Assembly (NCBI RefSeq): GCF_902493135.1
Contig: NZ_CABUOD010000004.1
Coordinates: 1-64,000 of the forward strand
Reading direction: 5' to 3'
Length of the DNA stretch: 64,000 nt
Origin: an uncultured Parabacteroides sp.
Lineage (GTDB): Bacteria > Bacteroidota > Bacteroidia > Bacteroidales > Tannerellaceae
Below, piece by piece: positions 41,786 through 51,004 of the stretch (the first letter of the stretch is position 1; each line of letters opens with the position of its first letter). Position numbers and translations under genes: made by a program. The notes under the pieces were generated by a model. The model made no database searches, was not told where the DNA came from, and saw nothing but the letters and a program-made list of their open reading frames with translations.

Positions 41786-43054
41786 TTATTTACCGTAATT
41801 CTTTAAGACATTCTCATAAAGAGCGCGAATCCGCAAGCCGACTTTTTCCCATGTGATGCCATCGACCTCTTTCTTCCCTTCCACCTGAAGATATTCGAAC
41901 AAAGACGGATTCGTACAGATCGAATAGATAGCGTCTGCCATTGCATAAATATCCCAATAATCCGTCTTAATCACCTTGTCGAGAATTTCTCCGCAACCGG
42001 ACTGTTTGGAAATAATGGAAGGCGTTCCGCACTGCATGGCTTCCAACGGGGCAATCCCGAACGGTTCGGAAACAGAAGGCATCACAAAGACGTCACTGTT
42101 CTTATAGGCTTCATATACCTGCCTTCCACGTTGAAATCCGGGGAAATGGAAACGATCGGCAATTCCACGCTCGGCAGCCAGATTGATCATGGCATCCAGC
42201 ATATCGCCCGAACCTGCCATAACAAACCGGATATTACGCGTACGTTTCAAAACAAGCGCCGCTGCCTCGACAAAATATTCCGGTCCTTTTTGCATCGTGA
42301 TACGTCCCAGGAAAGTCACGACCTTCTCCTTTTTATGCTCCGGACGAGGAATGTCCAAAAGTTCTTGCGACAACGGATAAACCGCATTATGCATGGCAAA
42401 GCATTTCCGCGGGTCCTGATGATACTCCCGGATAACCGTCTGCCGCGTCAATTCAGATACGCACATAATACAATCCGCATAATCCATACCGTTCTTTTCC
42501 ATTGCATACACGGTCGGGTTGACCTTTCCGCGTGAACGGTCGAAATCGGTTGCATGGACATGGATACAAAGAGGCTTTCCACTCACCATCTTTGCATGCA
42601 CGCCGGCCGGATATGTCAGCCAATCGTGGGCATGAATAATATCGAACTGCTGCTGACGAGCAATAACTCCCGCAATAATCGAAAAATTATTGATCTCGTC
42701 ATGCAGGTTAGCAGGATACCCTCCGGCAAACTCCATACAGCCCAAATCATTTACATTCAGATAAGAGAAATCGGCATAGATATGGTCACGGAAAGCATAA
42801 TATTGTTCCGGCGTCATATAATTGGGAAGCCTGGACTTCAAATAATCATAATTAACATCCCTCCATACGACAGGTACTTGGTTCATACCTATAATATTCA
42901 GGAAACCTTCTTCTTCACCGGTCGGCTTCGGCAAGCAAAAAGTTGTCTCCACATCATTCTGCAGACTCAAACCTTTAGTAATACCATAGGATGCCACCGC
43001 AAGACCACCGTATATTTTGGGAGGAAATTCCCATCCAAACATTAATACTTTCAT
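41786..43054 (-). CDS. GT4 family glycosyltransferase (glycogen synthase-like)
   Basis: The 422-residue protein has two Rossmann domains of the GT-B fold, with FGWEFPPKIYGGLAVASYGI at the N-terminus and VVTFLGRITMQKGPEYFVEA, MPSVSEPFGIAPLEAMQCG typical of GT4 glycosyltransferases. Between a debranching enzyme and a GH57 enzyme it is the likely glycogen synthase of this cluster. It begins 14 bp after the debranching gene. The donor (ADP- or UDP-glucose) is not determined. Confidence 0.9.
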   Translation of the reverse strand: MKVLMFGWEFPPKIYGGLAVASYGITKGLSLQNDVETTFCLPKPTGEEEGFLNIIGMNQVPVVWRDVNYDYLKSRLPNYMTPEQYYAFRDHIYADFSYLNVNDLGCMEFAGGYPANLHDEINNFSIIAGVIARQQQFDIIHAHDWLTYPAGVHAKMVSGKPLCIHVHATDFDRSRGKVNPTVYAMEKNGMDYADCIMCVSELTRQTVIREYHQDPRKCFAMHNAVYPLSQELLDIPRPEHKKEKVVTFLGRITMQKGPEYFVEAAALVLKRTRNIRFVMAGSGDMLDAMINLAAERGIADRFHFPGFQRGRQVYEAYKNSDVFVMPSVSEPFGIAPLEAMQCGTPSIISKQSGCGEILDKVIKTDYWDIYAMADAIYSICTNPSLFEYLQVEGKKEVDGITWEKVGLRIRALYENVLKNYGK

Positions 43055-43068
43055 ACAGGCTCCTCCTT

Positions 43069-45009
43069 TTAATAGTTATATTTGCTTAATAAGTATAATA
43101 TTCTCAATATTTCTGCAACATTCATTGCAAATGAAACGGCTCCACGCCCCCTGAACGGAGGATTACCATCAAACAGTTCTGGAATGGATCCAATACAATG
43201 AGACGACATTTCATCTTCGTACCCGATCAGATAACGTTCGATAAACCCTATGCCGCTCATCTTATAGATACGAAGATACGCCTCAAAATAGAAACCTGCC
43301 AGCCAAGGCCAGACCGTTCCCTGATGATAAGCATAATCACGCTGGATCTGAGGACCTACATAATTAGGATTATAGCCACCGCTTTTCGGACTCAAAGAAC
43401 GGAGTCCCTTAGGAGTAAGCAACTCTTTCGTCACAATATCGAGCACACCTTTTTTCTGGCTGGAATTTAAAGGCGAATAATCAAATGCCACAGCAAATAT
43501 CATATTCGGACGTACGCTCCACTCCATCATGTTACCATCGACGTAATCGAGCAAATAGCCATATTCATTCAAGAAGACATTGACAAACGACTTCCCGCTT
43601 TTTTCGGCCAAGGCACCCAATGATTCAGCCAAGGCAGTATTGCCCGCCTCGCCCGACAATTCTCCGACAAACCGCAAAGCATTATACCACAATGTATTGA
43701 TCTCAACAATATATCCTGTACGTGGAATAACGGGATGTCCGTTAACCGTCGAGTTCATCCATGTAACAGCCTTATTCATGCCATACGTATAAAGCAATCC
43801 GTTTTCATGCAAAACCAGATTCGGATGTTTATCCTGGCAGAGGAACGTCATGATATCTTCCAACAATAAACCATATTTTTCGCGACATGCCTCACGTGAA
43901 ACCATCTTAGCATATTGTTGAATACACCAAACGGCCCAAAGCAAGATATCGGGATGCTCCATTTCATAAATTTTGATCCGGCTCGGTTCATTATGGATAA
44001 AATCATAAATCGCCTTACGGGCGGTTTCCATTACCATTTCAAACTTGGAGACCTCATCGATGGCCAAGGTCAGCCCCGGCAAGGAAATAAACAAATCACG
44101 CGCCCTACATTTGAACCACGGATAACCGGCCAAAATATAAGATTCGTTTTCCTGCTTATTCAGAAACTGGTGTGCAGCGTTGATCAGACAATGTTGAAAA
44201 GTATCGCGAGGCGTACGTTCTTCAACCTCATCTTCGAATGTCTTTTTCAACGAACGAGTTCCAATTTCGGAAACCCCGCCGGAAAAGACGATGCTTTCAC
44301 CTTTCTTTATCTCGACTTCAAAATATCCGGGAACATACAGATCCTCGTTAAAATCATAGCCTCTTTCCTGCTCTTTCGGATATTCGATCCCCCGATACCA
44401 GTCCGGTTGGTAATGGAACTCATTCTTTTTGTTCAATTGCATATACAATTCGGGATAGCCCGGATACATGCAAGTTTTGATACCATTCGTCACAACCTGA
44501 TATTCGCGACTGGCCTGAGCGTTCTCGTGCGTATATTCGCGGACACTGCGAAACGCCAAAAACGGACGCAAACGCAATGTTGTCGCTGAGTGAGCATCCA
44601 ACAACGTATAACGAATCAGGATTCGGTTCTCATGATGGACAAACAACTTCTCTTTTTTCAGAACAACACCGCCTACACGATAAATCGTCGTAGGAACTTT
44701 CTCGCACTCGAACTCACGAATGTACTTATGACCTCTCGGACTGTAATTATCCCCCTGATACTTATGAAGCCCCAAATTAAATTCGGCTCCATGTTGTATG
44801 ACGGTTTCATCCAATGACGACAACAATACATGATTCTCATCATCCAGTCCCGGAACCGGAATCACAAGTAATCCGTGATATTTTCTTGTGTTGCAATCAA
44901 CGATAGTTGTACAATGATAGGCTCCCGAACGATTTGTACGAAGAATTTCTCTTGGTAGCGCTTCTTCCAGGTTCGTCATAAGAGTCTTGTCAAATTTAAG
45001 ATAACTCAT
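43069..45009 (-). CDS. Glycogen debranching enzyme, amylo-alpha-1,6-glucosidase type
   Basis: The 646-residue cytoplasmic enzyme has an N-terminal GDE_N domain (ILRTNRSGAYHCTTIVDCNT) and a C-terminal (alpha/alpha)6 GDE_C domain (ILAGYPWFKCRARDLFISLP, GRGAVSFAMNVAEI). It should remove alpha-1,6 branches from glycogen or limit dextrins. It is the first gene of the glycogen group and has a promoter at 45077-45108. Confidence 0.93.
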   Translation of the reverse strand: MSYLKFDKTLMTNLEEALPREILRTNRSGAYHCTTIVDCNTRKYHGLLVIPVPGLDDENHVLLSSLDETVIQHGAEFNLGLHKYQGDNYSPRGHKYIREFECEKVPTTIYRVGGVVLKKEKLFVHHENRILIRYTLLDAHSATTLRLRPFLAFRSVREYTHENAQASREYQVVTNGIKTCMYPGYPELYMQLNKKNEFHYQPDWYRGIEYPKEQERGYDFNEDLYVPGYFEVEIKKGESIVFSGGVSEIGTRSLKKTFEDEVEERTPRDTFQHCLINAAHQFLNKQENESYILAGYPWFKCRARDLFISLPGLTLAIDEVSKFEMVMETARKAIYDFIHNEPSRIKIYEMEHPDILLWAVWCIQQYAKMVSREACREKYGLLLEDIMTFLCQDKHPNLVLHENGLLYTYGMNKAVTWMNSTVNGHPVIPRTGYIVEINTLWYNALRFVGELSGEAGNTALAESLGALAEKSGKSFVNVFLNEYGYLLDYVDGNMMEWSVRPNMIFAVAFDYSPLNSSQKKGVLDIVTKELLTPKGLRSLSPKSGGYNPNYVGPQIQRDYAYHQGTVWPWLAGFYFEAYLRIYKMSGIGFIERYLIGYEDEMSSHCIGSIPELFDGNPPFRGRGAVSFAMNVAEILRILYLLSKYNY

Positions 45010-45076
45010 ATTTTTATATTTGGTTTTAAGTTTATGCTTTAACGTGATAACAAATAAATTGCTTTTGTATCCTGAC

Positions 45077-45108
45077 CAAAAGTATCACTTAAAAAATAAA
45101 AAAACAAA
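45077..45108 (-). promoter_or_regulatory. Promoter of the glycogen operon
   Basis: TACTTTTG (45077-45084) with TTTG (45105-45108) 20 bp upstream, on the minus strand. The -7 element lies 68 bp before the debranching start. The rest of the 322-bp gap up to 45331 holds only this and the rightward M3 promoter. Confidence 0.7.
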
Positions 45109-45296
45109 TTTGCTTTCATATTTATTTAGAAATTTCTTTTTTTACGATTTAAAAACAGTTTGATTGATAACCGGTTACAATTATGTAGGAGTACATATAT
45201 GTGTTGTCAAACACATGCCAAGCTGTTAAAAACTTCCAATTCCGGTTGTTTGGCATCGCCCCAAAATCAATGTATTTTTATTTACCGATTATTCCG

Positions 45297-45304
45297 TACC
45301 TTTG
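45297..45304 (+). promoter_or_regulatory. M3 peptidase promoter -7 element
   Basis: TACCTTTG, 27 bp upstream of the chosen ATG. It excludes translation from 45302. Confidence 0.6.
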
Positions 45305-45331
45305 TTATATAATAAATCAACACTAAAGGAC

Positions 45332-47422
45332 ATGAAACAAAATAGCGAAAACCCCTTTTTCGGAATCTATCAGACTCCGTTCGGGACTCCTCCGTTCGAC
45401 CGGATCAAAACAGGACATTACGAACCGGCTTTCGACGAAGGAATCCGGCAATTGGACGAAGAAGTCCGGGCCATTGCCGGCAATACGGAACTTCCTACAT
45501 TCGAAAACACAATCGTAGCGCTCGAACGTAGCGGCAAGCTGCTGGACAAAGTCAGTTCGGCCTTCTTCAACGTATTGAATGCGGAAGCGGACGATGAGAT
45601 GATGGACATCTCGCAACGGGTATCACCCAAACTGTCGGAAAGTTCCAACAATATCTATTTGAATGAAAAACTATTCGCACGGGTAAAAAGTGTCTACGAC
45701 CGGAAAGAGCATTTACACCTCCCGACGGAAGACGCACGCCTGCTGGAAGAGACATTCGAATCTTTTTCCATACGTGGTGCCGCACTCGGCCCCGAAGATA
45801 AAGAAAAATACCGCAAACTCAGTTCCGAGTTAAGCCTGCTTTCCCTCACATTCGATCAGAACGCATTGAAAGACAAAAACCGCTACGAACTATTGCTGAC
45901 AAAAGAGAGCGAACTGGAAGGACTACCGGAAAGCATACGCGAAGCGGCCGCGCTCAGGGCTAAAGAAAAAGGAAAAACCGGATGGCTGTTCAATCTCTCG
46001 GCCCCAAGCTACGTGCCCTTCATGCGTTACTCGGCTTTGCGCGAGTTACGTGAAAAGATGTACCGGGAATATATGAGCGTGGGTAACAAAGACGATGAAT
46101 ACGACAATAAGGAAATCATACGGAAAATCGTCAATATCCGCCTGGAAATTGCAAAACTGATGGGATATTCCAATTATGCCGACTACAAGTTGAAACATAC
46201 GATGGCCAAAACTCCCGTACGCGTCTATAAACTGCTGAACGAGCTATTGGATGCCTACAAGCCGGTCGCCCGGAGTGAATACGAGGCCGTACAAGGATTC
46301 GCTTCGGGAACGGAAAAAGAAAACATAACTGTCATGCCTTGGGACTGGAGTTATTATTCCGAAAAACTGAAAGACATCCGTTTCAACGTAAACGATGAAA
46401 TGACGCGTCCCTATTTCGAACTGAATCATGTAAAGAAAGGCGTGTTCGGTCTGGCTACACAATTATATGGCATCACTTTCAAAGAGAATAAAGAAATACC
46501 GGTTTACCATCCCGAAGTAGAGGCATACGAAGTTTACGATGCCGACGGCAAATTCCTTTCCATATTATATACGGACTTCCATCCGCGCGACGGGAAACAG
46601 TCGGGAGCCTGGATGAACAGCATAAAGGAACAATACCGGGATCGAGACGGAAAAGACAGCCGGCCGCAAATCATTATCGTGATGAACTTCACCCGCCCGA
46701 CCGAGACGAAGCCTTCTTTATTGACTTTCGACGAGGTCAACACTTTGTTGCATGAATTCGGGCATGCCCTGCACGGAATGTTTGCCGAAGGATCATACGC
46801 GAGCCTTTCCGGTACAAATGTCTATCGCGACTTTGTGGAACTTCCTTCCCAACTGATGGAAAACTGGCTGACGGAGAAAGAGTTCCTGGATCAGATCGCC
46901 ATCCACTACCAAACCGGAGAGAAAATCCCGCAAGAATTAGTACAAAAGTTAATCGACGCATCCAATTTCAACGCAGGATACGCCTGCTGCCGCCAACTGA
47001 GTTTCGGCTTCTTGGATATGGCCTGGCATACCCGGACGGAGCCATTCGACGGAGACGTAATCGCTTTCGAGAAAGAGGCCTGGAGACAGACCGTGATCGT
47101 CCCGGAAGTTACCGGAACCCTGATGAGCAGCAGTTTCGGACATATCTTCTCCGGCGGATATTCAGCCGGTTATTACGGCTACAAATGGGCGGAAGTCTTG
47201 GATGCCGATGCTTTCTCTGTCTTCAAAGAGACGGGAATCTTCAACCGCGAGACAGCCCGTTCTTTCCGTGAGAACATCCTGTCGAAAGGCGGCACCGAAG
47301 ACCCGGATATCTTGTACAGGCGTTTCCGGGGAAAAGATGCCAAAATCGACGCATTGCTGGAAAGGAACGGGATAAAAACTGCCGGATCATCCGCATCCAT
47401 TCAGAGCCGGATGCAAGTCTAA
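45332..47422 (+). CDS. M3 family peptidyl-dipeptidase (Dcp-like)
   Basis: The 696-residue metallopeptidase has the zinc motif HEFGHALHGMF near residue 474 and the M3 surroundings LLTFDEVNTLL and the downstream SGTNVYRDFVELPSQLMENW. It cleaves dipeptides from peptide C-termini. The start at 45332 is supported by AAAGGA 5-10 bp upstream and by the -7 element at 45297. No signal peptide: cytoplasmic. The gene is followed by an intergenic repeat array. Confidence 0.93.
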   Translation: MKQNSENPFFGIYQTPFGTPPFDRIKTGHYEPAFDEGIRQLDEEVRAIAGNTELPTFENTIVALERSGKLLDKVSSAFFNVLNAEADDEMMDISQRVSPKLSESSNNIYLNEKLFARVKSVYDRKEHLHLPTEDARLLEETFESFSIRGAALGPEDKEKYRKLSSELSLLSLTFDQNALKDKNRYELLLTKESELEGLPESIREAAALRAKEKGKTGWLFNLSAPSYVPFMRYSALRELREKMYREYMSVGNKDDEYDNKEIIRKIVNIRLEIAKLMGYSNYADYKLKHTMAKTPVRVYKLLNELLDAYKPVARSEYEAVQGFASGTEKENITVMPWDWSYYSEKLKDIRFNVNDEMTRPYFELNHVKKGVFGLATQLYGITFKENKEIPVYHPEVEAYEVYDADGKFLSILYTDFHPRDGKQSGAWMNSIKEQYRDRDGKDSRPQIIIVMNFTRPTETKPSLLTFDEVNTLLHEFGHALHGMFAEGSYASLSGTNVYRDFVELPSQLMENWLTEKEFLDQIAIHYQTGEKIPQELVQKLIDASNFNAGYACCRQLSFGFLDMAWHTRTEPFDGDVIAFEKEAWRQTVIVPEVTGTLMSSSFGHIFSGGYSAGYYGYKWAEVLDADAFSVFKETGIFNRETARSFRENILSKGGTEDPDILYRRFRGKDAKIDALLERNGIKTAGSSASIQSRMQV

Positions 47423-47434
47423 TTTGTCTTCGCC

Positions 47435-47500
47435 GTTGTCGTGTATATTTTTGACAATGTCGAGAATATACACGACAACGACAAGAATATACACGACAAC
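47435..47500. repeat. Repeat array, core AATATACACGACAAC, 21-bp period
   Basis: GAATATACACGACAAC occurs at 47464 and 47485 (21 bp apart), and its exact complement GTTGTCGTGTATATT occurs at 47435-47449. The inverted copy and direct copies can form a hairpin. The same architecture with other cores is seen at 21877 and 54445. Confidence 0.7.
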
Positions 47501-47610
47501 CTCGAAAACAAATTACATGCACATCGAGCCAAGGTTCCCTTACATGGTATTTTGTGAAACACGCTTGAACAAAAAAACTTCGAACCTATTCCATATATCC
47601 CAAATATATG

Positions 47611-47618
47611 TACCTTTG
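47611..47618 (+). promoter_or_regulatory. dCMP deaminase promoter -7 element
   Basis: TACCTTTG, 40 bp upstream of the deaminase ATG. Confidence 0.55.
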
Positions 47619-47658
47619 TCTGCTATTATATAATTAAGGTATATAAAATCAGAAAACG

Positions 47659-48093
47659 ATGTGCGATAAGAAGGAAAAGCAACTCGAATTGGATAAGCGC
47701 TATCTCAGGATGGCGGCCGTATGGGCGGAAAATTCGTATTGCAAGAGACGCCAGGTTGGGGCACTGATAGTAAAGGATCATATGATTATCTCTGACGGAT
47801 ATAACGGTACGCCATCTGGTTTCGAGAATGTTTGCGAAGATGAAAACAATGTCACCAAACCTTACGTTCTGCATGCGGAAGCCAATGCCATCACGAAAGT
47901 GGCCGCTTCGTCGAACAGCAGTAAAGACGCGACGATCTACGTCACCTCCGCCCCTTGCATCGAATGTGCCAAGCTCATCATCCAGTCTGGCATCAAGCGG
48001 GTGGTGTACTCCGAAAAATACAGGGTGGAAGATGGTTGCAACCTATTGCGTCGCGCAGGTGTTATTATAGATTATATAGAAATAAACGATTAA
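47659..48093 (+). CDS. Deoxycytidylate deaminase (ComE-like)
   Basis: The 144-residue zinc enzyme deaminates dCMP to dUMP for thymidylate synthesis. It has His72-x-Glu74 in LHAEAN and Cys100/Cys103 in TSAPCIEC as zinc ligands and the nucleotide-binding GYNGTPSGF. It ends 11 bp before the S41 protease start, so the two may be cotranscribed. Confidence 0.95.
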   Translation: MCDKKEKQLELDKRYLRMAAVWAENSYCKRRQVGALIVKDHMIISDGYNGTPSGFENVCEDENNVTKPYVLHAEANAITKVAASSNSSKDATIYVTSAPCIECAKLIIQSGIKRVVYSEKYRVEDGCNLLRRAGVIIDYIEIND

Positions 48094-48104
48094 AGATACG
48101 TTTT

Positions 48105-49838
48105 ATGGACAAGAACAGAAGGTTGGCCGTATGGTTGCCTGTGATTATAGCTTTGAGTGTTGCTCTCGGGATCTTTGTAGGGAATCATTACCTTAGACTG
48201 ACACAGGGAAAGAGACATATTTATTCCAGTGGAAACAAAATCAATGCCATCCTCGACATTATCGACGAACAATATGTCGATACCGTCAATATGAAACAAT
48301 TGGTGGAAGATGCTATTCCTAAAGTTTTCAGCGAACTGGACCCGCATTCCGTGTATATACCGGCAAAAGACGCCCAAAGGGCAAATGAAGACCTGGAAGG
48401 ATCGTTCAGCGGAATCGGCGTTTCCTTCAACATGCAGACCGACACCATCTTGGTCATCAACGTCATTCCGGGCGGCCCGTCCGAAAAGGCCGGCTTGAAG
48501 CCCTTCGACCGCATCATCACGATCAACGACTCCCTGTATGCCGGCAACAAAAGCGACCAGGAAGTCATCATGAAAACCCTGCGCGGAGCGAAGAACAGTA
48601 CGGTCAAGTTGGGCGTAAAACGTAAAAACGAACCGGAGCTGTTGTATTTCGACGTGACGCGCGGCGATGTCCCCGTCAGCTCGGTGGATGTGTCTTACGA
48701 GGTAAGCAAGGGGATCGGCTACATCAAGGTAAGCAAATTCGGCCGTACCACTTACAACGAGTTCATCACGGCAATCGCCAAACTGAAACAGGCAGGCTGT
48801 ACCTCCTTCGTGATCGACCTTCGCGGCAACACGGGCGGTTATATGGATGCCGCCATCAATATGGTGAACGAATTCATGCCGGAAGGCCGCCTGATCGTGT
48901 ACACGGAAGGGAAGGCGTTCCCGCGCAACGACGTCTATACGAACGGCACAGGCACTTGCCAGGATGCTCCGATAGTAGTCCTGACAGACGAATTCTCGGC
49001 CTCCGCCAGTGAAATCTTCTCCGGGGCTATCCAGGACAACGACCGCGGGCTGATCATCGGCCGCCGTACTTTCGGCAAAGGCCTGGTCCAGTCGCCGATC
49101 CAGTTAAGCGACGGCTCGGAAATCCGCCTGACGATCGCACGCTATTACACGCCGTCCGGACGTTGTATCCAGAAAAAGTATGAACTGGGTAAAGACAACG
49201 AATACGAGCAGGACATCTACCAGCGCTTCATGCACGGCGAATTCGACTCGGCCGACAGTATCAAGCTGAACAACAGCGATAAATACGAGACCGTGATGGG
49301 ACGACCCGTTTACGGCGGCGGCGGTATCATGCCGGATATCTTCATTCCGCGTGACACAAGCGGCGTGACTTCTTACTTCTCCAACGTAGTCAATTCCGGT
49401 ACGCTGAACCTATATGCACTCGAATACTCGGATCGCAATTACGACAAGCTGTCTTCTTTCAAGACCTATCAGGATTTGTACAAATACCTGCAACAGCAAC
49501 CGCTGCTTTCCGATTTCACCAACTATGCCGCAACGAAAGGGATTAAGAAACGTCCGCACCTGATCGGCATATCAGGCAAACTGATCGAGAAACAGCTCCA
49601 GGCCTATATCGTCCGTAACTTCTTCGACGAAGCGGGCTTCTATCCCATATTCCAGAACGATGACATCACGCTGAAACATGCCATCAAAGTTCTGAACGAA
49701 GGGAAATCATTCCCGACACCTGAGAACAAAAACAATACATCCGATGGAATTGCACAAAGCCAAACAAACGCTTCGAGAGGATATGGCCTCCTTAAAGAGA
49801 TCATATACGAAGACTACATTGCTGGATCTTTCTGCTAA
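48105..49838 (+). CDS. S41 family C-terminal processing peptidase
   Basis: The 577-residue protein has an N-terminal membrane anchor (LAVWLPVIIALSVALGIFVG), a PDZ domain (GIGVSFNMQTDTILVINVIP, GLKPFDRIITIND), and the S41 Ser-Lys dyad: DEFSASASEIFSG with Ser near residue 300 and GRRTFGKGLVQ with Lys near 326. It trims periplasmic proteins at their C-termini. ATG 48105 is chosen because upstream residues overlap the deaminase and lack homology. The C-terminus overlaps the next gene by 95 bp, an unusual arrangement. Confidence 0.95.
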   Translation: MDKNRRLAVWLPVIIALSVALGIFVGNHYLRLTQGKRHIYSSGNKINAILDIIDEQYVDTVNMKQLVEDAIPKVFSELDPHSVYIPAKDAQRANEDLEGSFSGIGVSFNMQTDTILVINVIPGGPSEKAGLKPFDRIITINDSLYAGNKSDQEVIMKTLRGAKNSTVKLGVKRKNEPELLYFDVTRGDVPVSSVDVSYEVSKGIGYIKVSKFGRTTYNEFITAIAKLKQAGCTSFVIDLRGNTGGYMDAAINMVNEFMPEGRLIVYTEGKAFPRNDVYTNGTGTCQDAPIVVLTDEFSASASEIFSGAIQDNDRGLIIGRRTFGKGLVQSPIQLSDGSEIRLTIARYYTPSGRCIQKKYELGKDNEYEQDIYQRFMHGEFDSADSIKLNNSDKYETVMGRPVYGGGGIMPDIFIPRDTSGVTSYFSNVVNSGTLNLYALEYSDRNYDKLSSFKTYQDLYKYLQQQPLLSDFTNYAATKGIKKRPHLIGISGKLIEKQLQAYIVRNFFDEAGFYPIFQNDDITLKHAIKVLNEGKSFPTPENKNNTSDGIAQSQTNASRGYGLLKEIIYEDYIAGSFC

Positions 49839-50298
49839 GATAATGGAACGGTTGGAAGAGACGGATCTCTTCCGGCAGGCTTCCTGCATAGCGCTTTACC
49901 ACGCCATTGCGGGCGAGGTGCAAACGGCCGGCCTGATCGAAAAATGGTATCGGGAAAAGAAATTATTGCTCCCTCTCGTGGAAGGAGACGACCTCCGGCT
50001 GCTCTTGTACGCAGGAAAAGAATCACTCAAGGCCGGTGCTTTCGGTATTCCGGAACCGACCGAAGATTGCGTGGCCGTACCGGAAAGCGAAATAGACCTG
50101 ATCATTGTTCCGGGCGTGGCTTTCGACCGCGAGCATAACCGCCTCGGACGGGGAAAAGGCTTTTACGACCGCCTGCTCTCCACACTGAACGTTCCCAAGG
50201 TCGGAATCTGCTACGATTTCCAGCTGAAAGACTGGATACCGGTCGAGCCGTTCGACCGGAAAATGGACCTGATCGTAACTGAAAAAGAAATACTCTGA
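49744..50298 (+). CDS. 5-formyltetrahydrofolate cyclo-ligase
   Basis: The 184-residue enzyme converts 5-formyl- to 5,10-methenyl-tetrahydrofolate with ATP. KAKQTLREDMASLKRSYTKT is the usual N-terminus, FGIPEP and DLIIVPGVAFD are family motifs, and LGRGKGFYDRLL is the phosphate-binding loop. Because the N-terminus matches the family fully, the start at 49744 is real, leaving 95 bp shared with the S41 gene in another frame. Confidence 0.95.
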   Translation: MELHKAKQTLREDMASLKRSYTKTTLLDLSAKIMERLEETDLFRQASCIALYHAIAGEVQTAGLIEKWYREKKLLLPLVEGDDLRLLLYAGKESLKAGAFGIPEPTEDCVAVPESEIDLIIVPGVAFDREHNRLGRGKGFYDRLLSTLNVPKVGICYDFQLKDWIPVEPFDRKMDLIVTEKEIL

Positions 50299-50299
50299 T

Positions 50300-50695
50300 T
50301 CAGATCTTATCCGTCTGCAACAGTTCCATGACTTTGGCATCCGCCCTGGCTTTTATTTCCGGCGTGATGCTATCCTTTACGATTTTCAAGACAAGGCCCA
50401 TGACGGCGACATCGTCGGTAAACCCGATCACCGGAAGAATACTTTCCGGAATCAAGTCGAACGGCAGGATAAAGTAGCCTAAAGCACCTATGATATAAGC
50501 CTTGTGTTGCAAGGGGACGTTCTTATCATGCAGCAGATAATAGAGTTGGAAGACAGGACGCATCACGGTCGCACCGACCTTCTTCGCGATCCGCCGCACT
50601 TTCTGCCAAAATTTATTCTCGGAATAGTACGTGCCATACTTCTCCACCTCATACACCTCTTCAAAAGGAACTTCTTCTATCTTTCTTGTATCCAT
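50300..50695 (-). CDS. DUF1232 (YkvA-like) membrane protein
   Basis: The 131-residue protein has the DUF1232 signature DLIPESILPVIGFTDDVAVM (around residues 81-100), flanked by hydrophobic helices (HKAYIIGALGYFILP). The family is widespread and of unknown function. It ends 1 bp after the convergent cyclo-ligase stop. It is downstream of the recF and DUF721 genes on the minus strand with 15 bp between. Confidence 0.85.
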   Translation of the reverse strand: MDTRKIEEVPFEEVYEVEKYGTYYSENKFWQKVRRIAKKVGATVMRPVFQLYYLLHDKNVPLQHKAYIIGALGYFILPFDLIPESILPVIGFTDDVAVMGLVLKIVKDSITPEIKARADAKVMELLQTDKI

Positions 50696-50710
50696 AACGA
50701 GTCAATTCTT

Positions 50711-51004
50711 TTATCTGATAACTATATCTTGTATAACTGCCGAACCGGCATAATCGTTCAGGCTCTTCACCAGCCGCTCCCGGCACAATACCAATTCACT
50801 TCTCAGGACGGAGGAAGTGAGGGAAACATACAACACTTTGTCCTTTACATATATATTGCGCGTGTACTGTGCGACCATCGGCCCCAAAATCTCCCCCCAA
50901 GCCCGCTGGACACGGATTTCCAGTATCTTCGCACGCAACCCGGCATTGTCTTCAAAAAACTCCCGGATCGCATCGCCCAACGTCTGTGCATTCCGGTGCA
51001 TCAT
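50711..51004 (-). CDS. DUF721/DciA-like protein
   Basis: The 97-residue protein matches the DUF721 family, which includes the DnaB helicase loader DciA (AWGEILGPMVAQYTRNIYVK, LYVSLTSSVLRSEL). Its first Met codon overlaps the recF stop (ATGA), consistent with a replication-linked role. Here it lacks any long tail, so it is only a core domain. Confidence 0.85.
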   Translation of the reverse strand: MMHRNAQTLGDAIREFFEDNAGLRAKILEIRVQRAWGEILGPMVAQYTRNIYVKDKVLYVSLTSSVLRSELVLCRERLVKSLNDYAGSAVIQDIVIR

